This document shows positions 51,776-60,470 of a stretch of DNA of 64,000 bases, one piece after another (position 1 is the stretch's first letter; every line of letters begins with the position of its first letter). The stretch spans positions 372,001 through 436,000 of the forward strand of contig NZ_JAIVAP010000001.1 in assembly GCF_020171945.1 (NCBI RefSeq), read 5' to 3'. The notes under the pieces were generated by a model that made no database searches, was not told where the DNA came from, and saw only the letters and a program-made list of their open reading frames with translations. The position numbers and the translations under genes are program-made. This DNA is from Bacillus infantis (GTDB taxonomy: Bacteria; Bacillota; Bacilli; Bacillales; Cytobacillaceae).

Positions 51776-52555
51776 TTATATTCCCTGGATGACCGGGAGC
51801 TGGGGTGCAATTTCTTCTTCAAACCAATGAAGCTTTTTGTGCAGCTTGACGACTTCCCCGATAACAATCATGCTTGGGTTGCTGATGCCGGACCGTTCAA
51901 CAAGCGGCACAATCGTCTCAAATGTCCCAGCTACAGTCTGCTGGCCAGAAAGCGTGCCCCAGTGCACGAGGGCAATGGGCGTATCCTTTTCCTTTCCGTT
52001 TTCGAGGAGCTTGGCAACGATATTAGAAAGATGTGATACTCCCATATACACACAGATGGTGTCTACTGCCCTGGCGAGATGGGCCCATTGATGCTCTGCT
52101 TCCATGTCTCCAGCCTGATGGCCTGTCACAAAGGCGAAGCTTTTGCTGAGGGTGCGGTGCGTGACAGGGATCCCTGCGTAGGCGGCGGCCCCGATGCCAG
52201 CCGTTATCCCGGGAACTATTTCAAAGGGGATGTCATTATTGGCGCATTCCTCCGCCTCTTCCCCTCCACGGCCGAACACGAAGGGATCTCCGCCTTTCAA
52301 TCTGACAACATTCAGTCCCTTTTTGGCAAATTTCACAAGGAACCGGCTGATTGTTTCCTGTTTCATTGTATGATAATGGGGGAGCTTGCCGCAGTAAATC
52401 AGCTGGGCGCCTTCTTTCGCGTGCTCAAGCAGCTCCGGATTCACCAGCCGGTCATAAAGGATGACATCCGCTCCCTGGATGCAGCGAAGCCCCTTAACGG
52501 TAATCAGCTCGGCTTCCCCCGGACCTGCCCCGACCAAATATACTTTTCCTGGCAT
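51776..52555 (-). CDS. cobA: uroporphyrinogen-III C-methyltransferase (SUMT)
   Basis: A 259-residue SAM-dependent methyltransferase (YlnD). Motifs: VYLVGAGPGEAELIT, ILYDRLV, VRLKGGDPFVFGRGGEEAEE and FEIVPGITAGIGAAAYAGIP. It makes precorrin-2, first step of siroheme. AAAGGGTGG lies five bases before ATG 52555, two bases downstream of the DUF3906 stop codon. Confidence 0.95.
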   Translation of the reverse strand: MPGKVYLVGAGPGEAELITVKGLRCIQGADVILYDRLVNPELLEHAKEGAQLIYCGKLPHYHTMKQETISRFLVKFAKKGLNVVRLKGGDPFVFGRGGEEAEECANNDIPFEIVPGITAGIGAAAYAGIPVTHRTLSKSFAFVTGHQAGDMEAEHQWAHLARAVDTICVYMGVSHLSNIVAKLLENGKEKDTPIALVHWGTLSGQQTVAGTFETIVPLVERSGISNPSMIVIGEVVKLHKKLHWFEEEIAPQLPVIQGI

Positions 52556-52557
52556 CA

Positions 52558-52776
52558 CTACCACCCTTTCTCATCTTCATCAAATATATATCCTGCATTT
52601 TTTGCAGCGCGTTTCTTCTCTCTTAAGGCCACTTCCTGTACACCGGGTTCTTTCAGATAAAATTTCTCAAGCTCAACATCCAATTGACGGAAAGCCGCCT
52701 CGTCATTTTCAGCGAGGATGACAGCGGCAATCTCCTTCTCCTCCAGCTGCACACTGAATCTATAAAGATAGGCCAT
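52558..52776 (-). CDS. DUF3906 family small protein
   Basis: A 72-residue protein starting MAYLYRFSVQLEEKEIAAVI and containing LDVELEKFYLKEPGVQEVAL. This matches DUF3906, a small Bacillus family. It overlaps the end of the sulfite reductase gene by 17 bases and is followed by cobA, so it is translationally coupled within the sulfate operon. A role in sulfite reduction or siroheme supply is suggested by position only. Confidence 0.82.
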   Translation of the reverse strand: MAYLYRFSVQLEEKEIAAVILAENDEAAFRQLDVELEKFYLKEPGVQEVALREKKRAAKNAGYIFDEDEKGW

Positions 52777-54391
52777 GGGCTTCTTTTCCCAATATGATGT
52801 CAAGCTGCTGCTGGAAAAGCTCCAGACCGGCCCTGCCGACGAAATCGAAGAAGGATTCCCCGGCTGCCTTCTCTTTTTTGAAAAATTGCAGCAATTCCTC
52901 GAGTACATCTGCCAGCTTTTCCGCTTCTACTTTTCCCTTTAGCTTTTCATTGAATTTGCCACCGGCATTCAGGGTTCCTCCTACATAAATCTCGTAAGCT
53001 TCCACCATTTCTTTTTTTTCATTCCGCACCTTCATCCCCTGCAGGCCAATATCGGCAATCTGCCTTTGACCGCAGGAGTTCGGACAGCCTACCATATGGA
53101 TCCTGACCGGCACATCGAGGGCGATCCGGTTATCCAGCTCTTCAGCTATCACGCGCATCCTTTCTTTTGTTTCAACAAGTGCCAGATTGCAATATTCAAT
53201 CCCGGTGCAGGAAACCGCGTGCCCGATAAAAGAATTGGGATTGATGGTGATGCGGCTGAAAATCGGCTCTTGTAGCAGTGCTTCAACGTTTTCCTCAGCT
53301 ATATTGGGAATGATCAGATTCTGCGAATTGCACGTCCTTATTTCTCCGTTCCCATATTGGGCAGAAATGCGTGAAAGCTCGAACACTTCATCAGACGACA
53401 GGCGCCCCACCGGCACATTGAATCCAAGGAACTTCAGGCCGGGCTGTTTCTGGTCATGGACACCGTAAAAATAGCCGGCATTCCAGCCTGCTGCAGGCTC
53501 TGTTCCTTTTTCAGGAAGAGGGCCTGTGAACTCCAGCAGCTTTTCCTTGAATTTCTCTGGACCCCAGTCTGCCATAAGGAATTTTAGTCTGGCAAGATGC
53601 CTTTTTTCCCGGTAGCCGTAGTCCCTGAAAATCGTTGTTACGGCAATTGCTGTTTCCAGTGTGCGCTCAGGCTCGATAAATACATCCAGTGTTTCTGCCA
53701 GATACGGTCGTGAAGAAAGTCCGCCGCCAACCTTGAGGTGGAACCCTTTTCTCTGCTCGCCATCAATCACCTTGACCGCCGGGGTAAAGGATACACAGTT
53801 GATTTCCGCATTAGAAGCATTATGCAGATTAGCTGAAATTGACATTTTATATTTTCTCGGCAGATTGGAGAAATCTTCATTCTTCTGAAAATAGGTATAT
53901 ACATCCTTGACAATTTCAGTGGTATCAAACAGTTCATGCGGATCAAGCCCGGCAATAGGGTTGCCGACAATTGTTCTTGTGATGTCACCGCATGCCCCTG
54001 CACTCGAAAGGCCGACAGCCTCCAGCCTGTTGAAAATATCAGGGATCTGCCCGATTTCAAGCCAGTGGAATTGGATTGCCTGCCTTGTTGTAATATCAAA
54101 GACGCCGCGCCCGTAGTCCCGGGCAATTCCTGCCAGTGCATCAACCTGCGGCTTCGTCAGGATGCCGGAGGGGACGTTCACCCTTATCATGAAATAGCCA
54201 TCCTCCTTCGGGCGCTGCAGATACAAGCCTGCCCATTTGAACAGGTCCCATTGATCCTTTGGAATGGATTCAAAGCCGTTTGCTGCATAATAGGGAATAT
54301 CATTAAGAATTTCGAGTCCGTCTTTTTCCAGCTTTGCTTTTTCCGTTTTGTTCAGCTTTTCATTATCAGCCCAATGCTTTACATATGCCAT
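52760..54391 (-). CDS. ferredoxin-type sulfite (or nitrite) reductase
   Basis: A 543-residue single-chain siroheme/[4Fe-4S] reductase with two ferredoxin-like halves. Cluster cysteines are in VSCTGIEYCNLAL and GCPNSCGQRQIAD (C-x5-C...C-x3-C); the siroheme-binding basic residues are in FDITTRQAIQFHWL and GDITRTIVGNP. The context (APS reductase, siroheme genes, SAM riboswitch) argues for sulfite as substrate. It replaces the two-subunit CysJI enzyme of B. subtilis and needs reduced ferredoxin or flavodoxin. Confidence 0.93.
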   Translation of the reverse strand: MAYVKHWADNEKLNKTEKAKLEKDGLEILNDIPYYAANGFESIPKDQWDLFKWAGLYLQRPKEDGYFMIRVNVPSGILTKPQVDALAGIARDYGRGVFDITTRQAIQFHWLEIGQIPDIFNRLEAVGLSSAGACGDITRTIVGNPIAGLDPHELFDTTEIVKDVYTYFQKNEDFSNLPRKYKMSISANLHNASNAEINCVSFTPAVKVIDGEQRKGFHLKVGGGLSSRPYLAETLDVFIEPERTLETAIAVTTIFRDYGYREKRHLARLKFLMADWGPEKFKEKLLEFTGPLPEKGTEPAAGWNAGYFYGVHDQKQPGLKFLGFNVPVGRLSSDEVFELSRISAQYGNGEIRTCNSQNLIIPNIAEENVEALLQEPIFSRITINPNSFIGHAVSCTGIEYCNLALVETKERMRVIAEELDNRIALDVPVRIHMVGCPNSCGQRQIADIGLQGMKVRNEKKEMVEAYEIYVGGTLNAGGKFNEKLKGKVEAEKLADVLEELLQFFKKEKAAGESFFDFVGRAGLELFQQQLDIILGKEAHGLSL

Positions 54392-54403
54392 TCTTGCCCC
54401 TCC

Positions 54404-55006
54404 TTAAATGATACCCTGCTCTTTTAAATAGATTAATATCTTTTCAGCCGCCTCTTCTGGAGAAAGCTGGTCAGTCCGAATGATAATCTCCGGTTCTTCC
54501 GGTTCTTCGTAAGGAGCGTCGATTCCTGTAAATCCCTTGATTTCTCCGCGCCGTGCTTTTTGGTACAGCCGCTTGGGATCCCGCTTTTCGCATTCTTCCA
54601 AAGGGCAGTCAATGAAGACTTCAATGAATTCCCCTTTTTCAGGAAAAAGGCTCCGCACCAGCTCCCTGTCCTTCCGATAAGGTGAAATGAATGCTGTACA
54701 GACAATCTGGCCGCTGTCTGTAAACAGCTTTGCCACCTCACCGATGCGGCGGATATTTTCATTTCTGTCCTGCTCTGAGAATCCGAGGTCGCGATTGAGT
54801 CCATGGCGGATATTATCGCCATCCAGGACATATTCAGCGATGCCATCCTTGAAAAGCCGGTGGCTGACGATATTTGCGATCGTTGATTTTCCTGATCCGG
54901 ACAGGCCGGTAAACCAGAGTACACAGCTGGCATGGCCGTTCTGCGCTCTCCGTTCTTCCTTTGTGACTGCAGTTTCATGCCAGGTCAGATTCAGTGATTG
55001 TGCCAT
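54404..55006 (-). CDS. cysC: adenylylsulfate kinase
   Basis: A 200-residue APS kinase. Walker A is [34 protein letters not shown] binds APS; STPYRKDR-type loop reads [12 protein letters not shown]. It turns APS into PAPS. AAGGGGGACGCTAAC precedes ATG 55006, 13 bases after the sat stop. Its presence together with a CysH that has iron-sulfur cysteines means both APS and PAPS may be used. Confidence 0.95.
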   Translation of the reverse strand: MAQSLNLTWHETAVTKEERRAQNGHASCVLWFTGLSGSGKSTIANIVSHRLFKDGIAEYVLDGDNIRHGLNRDLGFSEQDRNENIRRIGEVAKLFTDSGQIVCTAFISPYRKDRELVRSLFPEKGEFIEVFIDCPLEECEKRDPKRLYQKARRGEIKGFTGIDAPYEEPEEPEIIIRTDQLSPEEAAEKILIYLKEQGII

Positions 55007-55019
55007 GTTAGCGTCCCCC

Positions 55020-56165
55020 TTAAACCGTTTCTTTTTCCCGAAGGCCTTCAATCAGTACCTCTATCACTTCTTTCCTGCTGAAAGAGGAAGGCGGGATCTC
55101 TCCTGCACGGAGCATTTCCCTGACCTTTGTGCCTGAAAGAACCACCCTGTCATCTGCTGTGTGCGGGCAGGTCTTGTCGGAAGCCATGCCTTCGCACACA
55201 TTGCAATAGAAGCTATGTTCAAAAAATAACGGCTTGATTCCCAGCTCCTCTTCGGTAAATTCGCTGAATATATGCTGGGCATCATAGGTTCCGTAATAAT
55301 TTCCTACTCCGGCATGATCGCGCCCGACAATAAAATGGGTGCAGCCGAAGTTCTTTCTGGCGATGCTGTGAAATATAGCCTCCCTCGGCCCCGCATACCT
55401 CATGGCTGCTGGATAGACTGCCAGCTGAACACGGGATTCAGGATAATAATGCTCCAGCAGCACCCGATAGCTTTTCAGACGGACATCTGCCGGTATATCA
55501 TCCTCCTTCGTATATCCGACGAGAGGGTTGAGGAAAAGGCCGTCGACTGTTTCCAGGGCAGCTTTCTGGATATATTCATGGGCCCGGTGCACCGGGTTGC
55601 GCGTCTGGAAGCCCACAACCGTTTTCCAGCCTTTTTCGGCAAATAATGACCGTGTTTCTTTTGGTGTCAGCCAGACATCTGCGAACTCTCCTTTATCAGG
55701 ATTTTTAATCAATGTAATTTTTCCTGCAGCATAGGTGCCGCCTCGTTCAAAAAGCTTTTTAACCCCGGGGTGCGCCCGGTCAGTTGTCCGGTAGACAGAT
55801 AGTGCCTCTTTTTCAAGATCAGGCTGATAAAGCTCTGAAAGTTCAAGAATCCCATAGGTTTCTCCTTTATGATTCAGCCTGCAGGTATCGCCTCTTTGAA
55901 GCTCTTCTGCTTTATCCGGGGTGACTGGCAGTGTGACCGGTATCGGCCATACTGTCCCGTCTGCAAGGCGCATCCTTCCAACAACAGATTCATAGTCTTC
56001 TTTTCCCAGAAAACCTGCCAGCGGGCTGAAAAGGCCGCAGGCGATCAGCTCCAGGTCGCTTAATGCAACTGAGTCTATTTCTATCTCCTTATTCGTGTTC
56101 TGGACGGGATAATTTGGATTAAATGCTTCAATGAGTTTGCCTCCATGAGGCATAGGTAGTGACAT
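55020..56165 (-). CDS. sat: ATP sulfurylase (sulfate adenylyltransferase)
   Basis: A 381-residue ATP sulfurylase. The nucleotide-binding motifs are [16 protein letters not shown] (HxxH-type) and [22 protein letters not shown] is in the C-terminal part, and [12 protein letters not shown] carries a zinc-type pair. It activates sulfate to APS. I prefer ATG 56165 (MSLPMPHGG), which fits other Sat N-termini and is nine bases from AAAGG; an ATG two codons earlier is possible. Confidence 0.95.
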   Translation of the reverse strand: MSLPMPHGGKLIEAFNPNYPVQNTNKEIEIDSVALSDLELIACGLFSPLAGFLGKEDYESVVGRMRLADGTVWPIPVTLPVTPDKAEELQRGDTCRLNHKGETYGILELSELYQPDLEKEALSVYRTTDRAHPGVKKLFERGGTYAAGKITLIKNPDKGEFADVWLTPKETRSLFAEKGWKTVVGFQTRNPVHRAHEYIQKAALETVDGLFLNPLVGYTKEDDIPADVRLKSYRVLLEHYYPESRVQLAVYPAAMRYAGPREAIFHSIARKNFGCTHFIVGRDHAGVGNYYGTYDAQHIFSEFTEEELGIKPLFFEHSFYCNVCEGMASDKTCPHTADDRVVLSGTKVREMLRAGEIPPSSFSRKEVIEVLIEGLREKETV

Positions 56166-56170
56166 TTTCA

Positions 56171-57250
56171 TCAGCCTTTCCTTGCTAATTTGTAAGTTTC
56201 ATTTTCCGGCAGGGCCGCGGTCTGCCTTCCCATCAGGAAACGGACACCGAATACAGAAATGAGGACCCCAGCCATGGCAACAATCGGATAAAAGTCGTGC
56301 TTGATCATGATCTGGATCAAGGTATAGCTCAGGACCATCGATAGGACTGGCGACACAAGCCATACACCGAGCAGCCTGACGACGATTTCTTTCTGGAAAA
56401 CAGAGCGCCCCTGGCCGGCAAAGCCGATTCCGATGATGGAGCTTGTCGTGATCTGGGTCAAAGGGACGGGAATCCCGAACAAGGATGCTGCAGTGACAAT
56501 GCCTGCCCCCGTACCAGAGATAATGCATCCTTCCTCAAGTTGGATATCAGTTATTTTCTTTCCGTTTGTCTCCAGCACTTTGCTCCCGAGAAAAATTGCC
56601 CCGGCAGCAACGAATATGCCGCCCCAGAAGATTCCTGCCCCTGAAGAGAGAATGTCAGCGCCAACAAGGGGGCCGACCGCATTGGCAACATTGTTCATGC
56701 CGGCCGAAAAGGCTTCAAACAATCCCATGAGAGCGACCAGAATGCCAAGGAAGCGGATGGTGCCCGGCTTTTTGGCTTGCTTGGACAAGCGGAACATCCT
56801 GAGCAGCTTCGCGGCAATGACAGCAATGATAAAGGCTGCCAGCGGCGTTAGAAGCCAAAAGGAAATGATCCACAAGAGCTTGGAAGCAAATAAGGATTGA
56901 TAAGCAATCCCTGCTCCGACAACCGATCCGACCGTCACCTCACTCGTCGAAAGCGGGATGCCGAAAATATTGGCCAGGAATAGCGACAGTGCTGCCGAAG
57001 CAAGGACTATCAGGGCAATGCTCACCGTGAAAGTGCTTTTCGGCACAATCCCGCTTCCCATCGTTTTGACAACCTCGCCCCCTCCGAGCCAGGCGCCAAG
57101 GAATACGGCTGCCCCGCAAAGCAGCAGGGCAGTTTTTCTGTTTTTAATCGACCCGGATCCGTAGGCGATCCCCATCGAGGCTGCTGCCCCGCTTGCTCCT
57201 ATATTCATGGCAAAGAATAGTCCAACAGTCATTGCTATTGCTGCAAGCAT
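56171..57250 (-). CDS. cysP: sulfate permease of the PiT family
   Basis: A 359-residue polytopic protein with the duplicated PiT motif: [20 protein letters not shown] near residue 13 and [20 protein letters not shown] near 185. Family members carry phosphate with GxNDxxN; here D is absent, as in CysP, the B. subtilis sulfate transporter. Its position between cysH and sat matches B. subtilis. Confidence 0.93.
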   Translation of the reverse strand: MLAAIAMTVGLFFAMNIGASGAAASMGIAYGSGSIKNRKTALLLCGAAVFLGAWLGGGEVVKTMGSGIVPKSTFTVSIALIVLASAALSLFLANIFGIPLSTSEVTVGSVVGAGIAYQSLFASKLLWIISFWLLTPLAAFIIAVIAAKLLRMFRLSKQAKKPGTIRFLGILVALMGLFEAFSAGMNNVANAVGPLVGADILSSGAGIFWGGIFVAAGAIFLGSKVLETNGKKITDIQLEEGCIISGTGAGIVTAASLFGIPVPLTQITTSSIIGIGFAGQGRSVFQKEIVVRLLGVWLVSPVLSMVLSYTLIQIMIKHDFYPIVAMAGVLISVFGVRFLMGRQTAALPENETYKLARKG

Positions 57251-57265
57251 GGTCGTGCCCCCCTT

Positions 57266-57976
57266 TCACCCGGAATGCAGGCCGCATTCCGTCTTGCCGG
57301 TCCCGGCCCACCTGCCTGCCCTGCTGTCCCCGCCATCTCCTGCAGCCCTTGTACAGGGAAAGCAGCCAATGCTTGGATACCCATTGTCATGGAGGCTATT
57401 ATAGGGGAGATCTTTTTTTCGGATATGCTCCCACACATCCTCCCAAGTCCAGTGGATTAGCGGACAGATTTTCACATTATGGAATTTGCTGTCCTTGTTT
57501 AAAAATTCCGCCCCTGCCCTGGAGGCAGACTGTTCCCTCCTCAGCCCGGAAATCCAGGCCATTTTGCCTTTCATGGCCTCCTGGAGCGGGATGATCTTCC
57601 GGATGCTGCAGCAGCGGTCCGGCTCTTTTTTCCACAGTGCCGGTCCATAGGCTACCCGCTGATCATCCAAAGTAAGGGCCGGCAGCTTCCTTTCAATATT
57701 CAGCTCAGGAAAACGCTCCTGCACCCTTTCGATGACTGCATAAGTTTCCGGAAAATGAAGCCCGGTATCCAGGAAAATTATATGGGCATCAGGCTTTATT
57801 GCCTGGATCAGATCAATCAGCACAATCGCCTCTGCCCCGAAGCTTGATGCATAACTTATTTCCTGCGGGCTGTAATGGCTGAACGCCCATTCCAGCACAT
57901 TTTTTGCCCCTTTGAATCCATCATCTTCAGGGAATGACGGCGGTTCCCAGTGTGTGTACGTTAAGGTGGTGCTCAT
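57266..57976 (-). CDS. cysH: APS/PAPS reductase
   Basis: A 236-residue thiol-dependent reductase making sulfite from APS (and PAPS). PP-loop region SSFGAEAIVLIDLI; the C-terminal ECGLHSG holds the catalytic Cys. Cysteines in DRCCSIRKI and SIGCFPCTR are the [4Fe-4S] ligands of APS-type enzymes. AAAGGAGCACTGAA precedes ATG 57976. First enzyme gene after yezD, behind a second terminator-like hairpin. Confidence 0.95.
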   Translation of the reverse strand: MSTTLTYTHWEPPSFPEDDGFKGAKNVLEWAFSHYSPQEISYASSFGAEAIVLIDLIQAIKPDAHIIFLDTGLHFPETYAVIERVQERFPELNIERKLPALTLDDQRVAYGPALWKKEPDRCCSIRKIIPLQEAMKGKMAWISGLRREQSASRAGAEFLNKDSKFHNVKICPLIHWTWEDVWEHIRKKDLPYNSLHDNGYPSIGCFPCTRAAGDGGDSRAGRWAGTGKTECGLHSG

Positions 57977-58027
57977 TTCAGTGCTCCTTTCATGATGCCT
58001 TCTGCTTTTGGCCTGCTTTTTAACAAG

Positions 58028-58070
58028 AAAAAAAGGCAGCCTTCCTCCCGCTTCGGGAGAAAGACCGCCT
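58028..58070 (-). terminator. terminator-like long hairpin between yezD and cysH
   Basis: Minus-strand AGGCGGTCTTTCTCCCG and CGGGAGGAAGGCTGCCT pair, with mismatches, over 17 positions around a 3-base loop and are followed by seven T. It should cut read-through into the large sulfate operon, so yezD may be expressed above cysH. Confidence 0.75.
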
Positions 58071-58083
58071 CTAGTTTGTCTAG

Positions 58084-58239
58084 TCAGCGCGCTTTATTAG
58101 ATTGAAGGCGAACCTTTTCATTCTTCTCGATTTGAATGACCTTGCCATCCTGCACTACAAGTGTGATGCTTCCAAACTTAACAGACTGCAGCATCCTTTG
58201 CAGATGTGCTGCCACTTCCTCCCAATCAGCATGCTTCAG
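58084..58239 (-). CDS. yezD: YezD family (DUF2292) small protein, CTG start
   Basis: A 51-residue protein ending VKFGSITLVVQDGKVIQIEK and NEKVR, the YezD signature, preceded by WEEVAAHLQRMLQ. YezD is often linked to sulfur genes and S-box control. AAAAGGAGGCGAGCCGAT leads to a CTG codon at 58239; no ATG, GTG or TTG is better placed, and the only internal ATG would lose the first helix. It is the first gene after the SAM riboswitch. Confidence 0.78.
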   Translation of the reverse strand: MKHADWEEVAAHLQRMLQSVKFGSITLVVQDGKVIQIEKNEKVRLQSNKAR

Positions 58240-58284
58240 ATCGGCTCGCCTCCTTTTTGAATGGCTGGGATGGGCACAAGGAGG

Positions 58285-58318
58285 AATAAGAAAACGCCTT
58301 TTCCAACAGGAAAAGGCG
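58285..58318 (-). terminator. SAM riboswitch terminator
   Basis: Minus-strand CGCCTTTTCC-TGTT-GGAAAAGGCG followed by TTTTCTTATT, 18 bases after the aptamer. Confidence 0.85.
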
Positions 58319-58335
58319 CATTTCACATACTTGCA

Positions 58336-58437
58336 CCTTATCTCCCAAAATGCTGGACATTTTGCTGGAATTGGCACCTTGCTTTTAGCAGGTTGCCGGG
58401 CTTCGATGGGCCAGTCCCTCAGCCACTCTAGATAAGT
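58336..58437 (-). ncRNA. SAM-I riboswitch (S-box)
   Basis: Minus-strand blocks in order: CTTATCTAGAGTGGCTGAGG, GACTGGCCC, GAAGCCCGGCAACC, GGTGCCAATTCCAGC and closing GAGATAAG. This is a full S-box aptamer. It should switch off the sulfate operon when SAM is abundant. Confidence 0.96.
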
Positions 58438-58481
58438 GATATAATCAGGAGCGTTTGCTCTGATTTATTTTGTTGAAATTA

Positions 58482-58509
58482 ATCCTACCATACCCATATG
58501 ATTTGTCAA
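58482..58509 (-). promoter_or_regulatory. sigma-A promoter of the sulfate operon
   Basis: Minus-strand TTGACA, 16-base spacer, TAGGAT, about 45 bases before the SAM aptamer. Confidence 0.65.
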
Positions 58510-58558
58510 CGAGTTAGCAGGAAGTTTTCTAATTATTTTTTCAATTAGGAAAATCTGC

Positions 58559-59371
58559 TCATTTTATCTGATTCTCAAACTCCCACTCTTCTTTGCCGAT
58601 TAAATAAAGAACCAGCAGGATGTCTTCCAGCTGCCTGAATGATTTCCGTTCTGGATCGATATCGAGCTTTGGCAGGAGCGTATAAGATAGTTTCTTTGTG
58701 AGCTCTTCTCTTTTGCCTATAGGGAGCTGGAGCAGTCTTTCGCTATAGGTTTTTAAAAGCTTCCATTCCTCGGCGCCAATTTTCCTGACAGTCCATTCGT
58801 CCATATATAAATCTTCCTTTTTCAGGCCTCTTTCCCGGATTTCTTTTTCAATCCCGGTCACTTTACCCGGCTTCTTCTTTTTCCTTTCATGCACGACCAC
58901 AGTACCTGCAGCCAGATCGCCGACCCGTTTATGCCTGGAATGAAAAAACACCATCAGGATGCCAAGCAGATAGTACACCGGCAGGGAGTCGATGATTCGC
59001 AGGAGATTGCGGATAAAGCTTGAAAGCAAAGTGATGCTCTGCCCGTTATCCTGGATGACCCGGATGCCCATGATTTTTTTCCCCGGTGTCCTTCCCGCCC
59101 AAAAAAATTCAAATACAAAAAAATAGCCCCAGTTGACCAGAAAAAGGCATATAAGTATAATGGCGAATGGCCATGAAAGGAAAGTATCATCTAGAAAGAA
59201 CGCAGCAGCACTGGAAGCATAAAAAATAAATAACAGAATGCTGGCCAGATTGAAGACCATGAGAATCAGCTGATCGATGATGATGGCTCCAGCCCTGCTG
59301 CCAAGTCCGGCAGTCTGGAATTGAAGCGATACATATTCAGGTGTTTTGACAAGGATTGTTTCTGTTTGCAT
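58559..59371 (-). CDS. RDD family membrane protein
   Basis: A 270-residue protein. Residues 15-150 form the RDD domain: LGSRAGAIIIDQLILMVFNL (R..D), later GRTPGKKIMGIRVIQDNG and FIRNLLRIIDSLPVYYLLGI. The C-terminal 120 residues are soluble and charged. Paired divergently with a SpoIIM-like gene, a layout seen in many Firmicutes and Actinobacteria alongside MoxR-DUF58 genes. GGGGTG precedes ATG 59371. Confidence 0.88.
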   Translation of the reverse strand: MQTETILVKTPEYVSLQFQTAGLGSRAGAIIIDQLILMVFNLASILLFIFYASSAAAFFLDDTFLSWPFAIILICLFLVNWGYFFVFEFFWAGRTPGKKIMGIRVIQDNGQSITLLSSFIRNLLRIIDSLPVYYLLGILMVFFHSRHKRVGDLAAGTVVVHERKKKKPGKVTGIEKEIRERGLKKEDLYMDEWTVRKIGAEEWKLLKTYSERLLQLPIGKREELTKKLSYTLLPKLDIDPERKSFRQLEDILLVLYLIGKEEWEFENQIK

Positions 59372-59467
59372 GATGCACCCCATTTCCTGGAAGTTTTGCC
59401 TGTATCTCTCTCTCCCTATGACTTATAATGGAGATACAACTTTTATGGTTACAGGCAGGTGATTAGT

Positions 59468-60448
59468 TTGAATAGTAAACAGTTCATCAAGCAGCATCGG
59501 GAAAACTGGCAGGAGCTGGAGGAGCTGCTCGCCAGGATGCAAAGAAGGAAAGCTGCAGGAACTGATCTGGCCCGGTTTGACAGGCTGTATCAGAAAGCAG
59601 CACAAAATCTTTCATTCTCCCGGACTTTCTTTCCTGACGAAGAAGTGACTTTTTATTTAAATGATCTTGTCGCAAAGACGCATAATCTTTTATATAAAAG
59701 CCAATCCTCCAGCATGGCTCAGCTGAAAGATTTCTTCCAGATCAAGTTTGTAAGGCTGCTGTTCGAGCAATGGAAATTTGTAGTTGCCAGCATGCTTCTT
59801 TTCACTTTAGGCGGTCTGGGCAGCTTCTTCGCTGTCATCAATGATCCGCTTTCGATCCATTCGATTCTCCCCGCCGAGATGTCAGGGGCGATAGACCCCC
59901 AGAGGCTCGGCGAGAATGAAGGTGCGGTAGATTCTGCCGTCATGTCAGCAAGCATCATGACCAATAATATCCGTGTCGCGATCCTGGCATTCGCCGGCGG
60001 CATCACCTTCGGCATTTTGACCGTCTATCTTATGATTTATAATGGCATCATTTTAGGCGCCATTGCCGGCCTGTTCTGGTCGCATGGCAAATCTTATGAA
60101 TTCTGGGCCTATATTGTCCCTCATGGAATGATAGAGCTTACCGCTATATTCATAGCGGGAGGCGCCGGCCTGCTGATGGGCTACAAGCTTCTTGTCCCCG
60201 GCAGATACTCCCGTGGCTACCAGCTGAAAACCCAGGCGAAAAGGTCGGTGCAGCTGCTGTTGGGAACTATTCCGCTCTTTATCTTCGCCGGGTTGATCGA
60301 AGGGTTTATCACACCTTCTCCTCTTCCGCTCGAAATGAAGTATGCGGCCGCCTTCCTGACGGTACTTGGACTTTTGTTTTATGCATGGTCAGGCTGGCTA
60401 CTGGATCAAAAACGAAAACGCCTCGAACATCCCCTGCAAGCTCGATGA
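59468..60448 (+). CDS. SpoIIM-like membrane protein
   Basis: A 326-residue protein with a soluble helical N-terminus (residues 1-100, FIKQHRENWQELEELL) and five or so membrane helices: FVVASMLLFTLGGLGSFFAV, NNIRVAILAFAGGITFGILT, VYLMIYNGIILGAIAGLFW, HGMIELTAIFIAGGAGLLMG. This is the stage II sporulation protein M family, long form. SpoIIM itself is shorter and acts in engulfment; this paralogue belongs with the RDD/MoxR/DUF58 cluster. Start taken as TTG 59468, five bases after AGGTGAT. Confidence 0.86.
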   Translation: MNSKQFIKQHRENWQELEELLARMQRRKAAGTDLARFDRLYQKAAQNLSFSRTFFPDEEVTFYLNDLVAKTHNLLYKSQSSSMAQLKDFFQIKFVRLLFEQWKFVVASMLLFTLGGLGSFFAVINDPLSIHSILPAEMSGAIDPQRLGENEGAVDSAVMSASIMTNNIRVAILAFAGGITFGILTVYLMIYNGIILGAIAGLFWSHGKSYEFWAYIVPHGMIELTAIFIAGGAGLLMGYKLLVPGRYSRGYQLKTQAKRSVQLLLGTIPLFIFAGLIEGFITPSPLPLEMKYAAAFLTVLGLLFYAWSGWLLDQKRKRLEHPLQAR

Positions 60449-60470
60449 GACCTTGCAGGAGGATGCTTCT

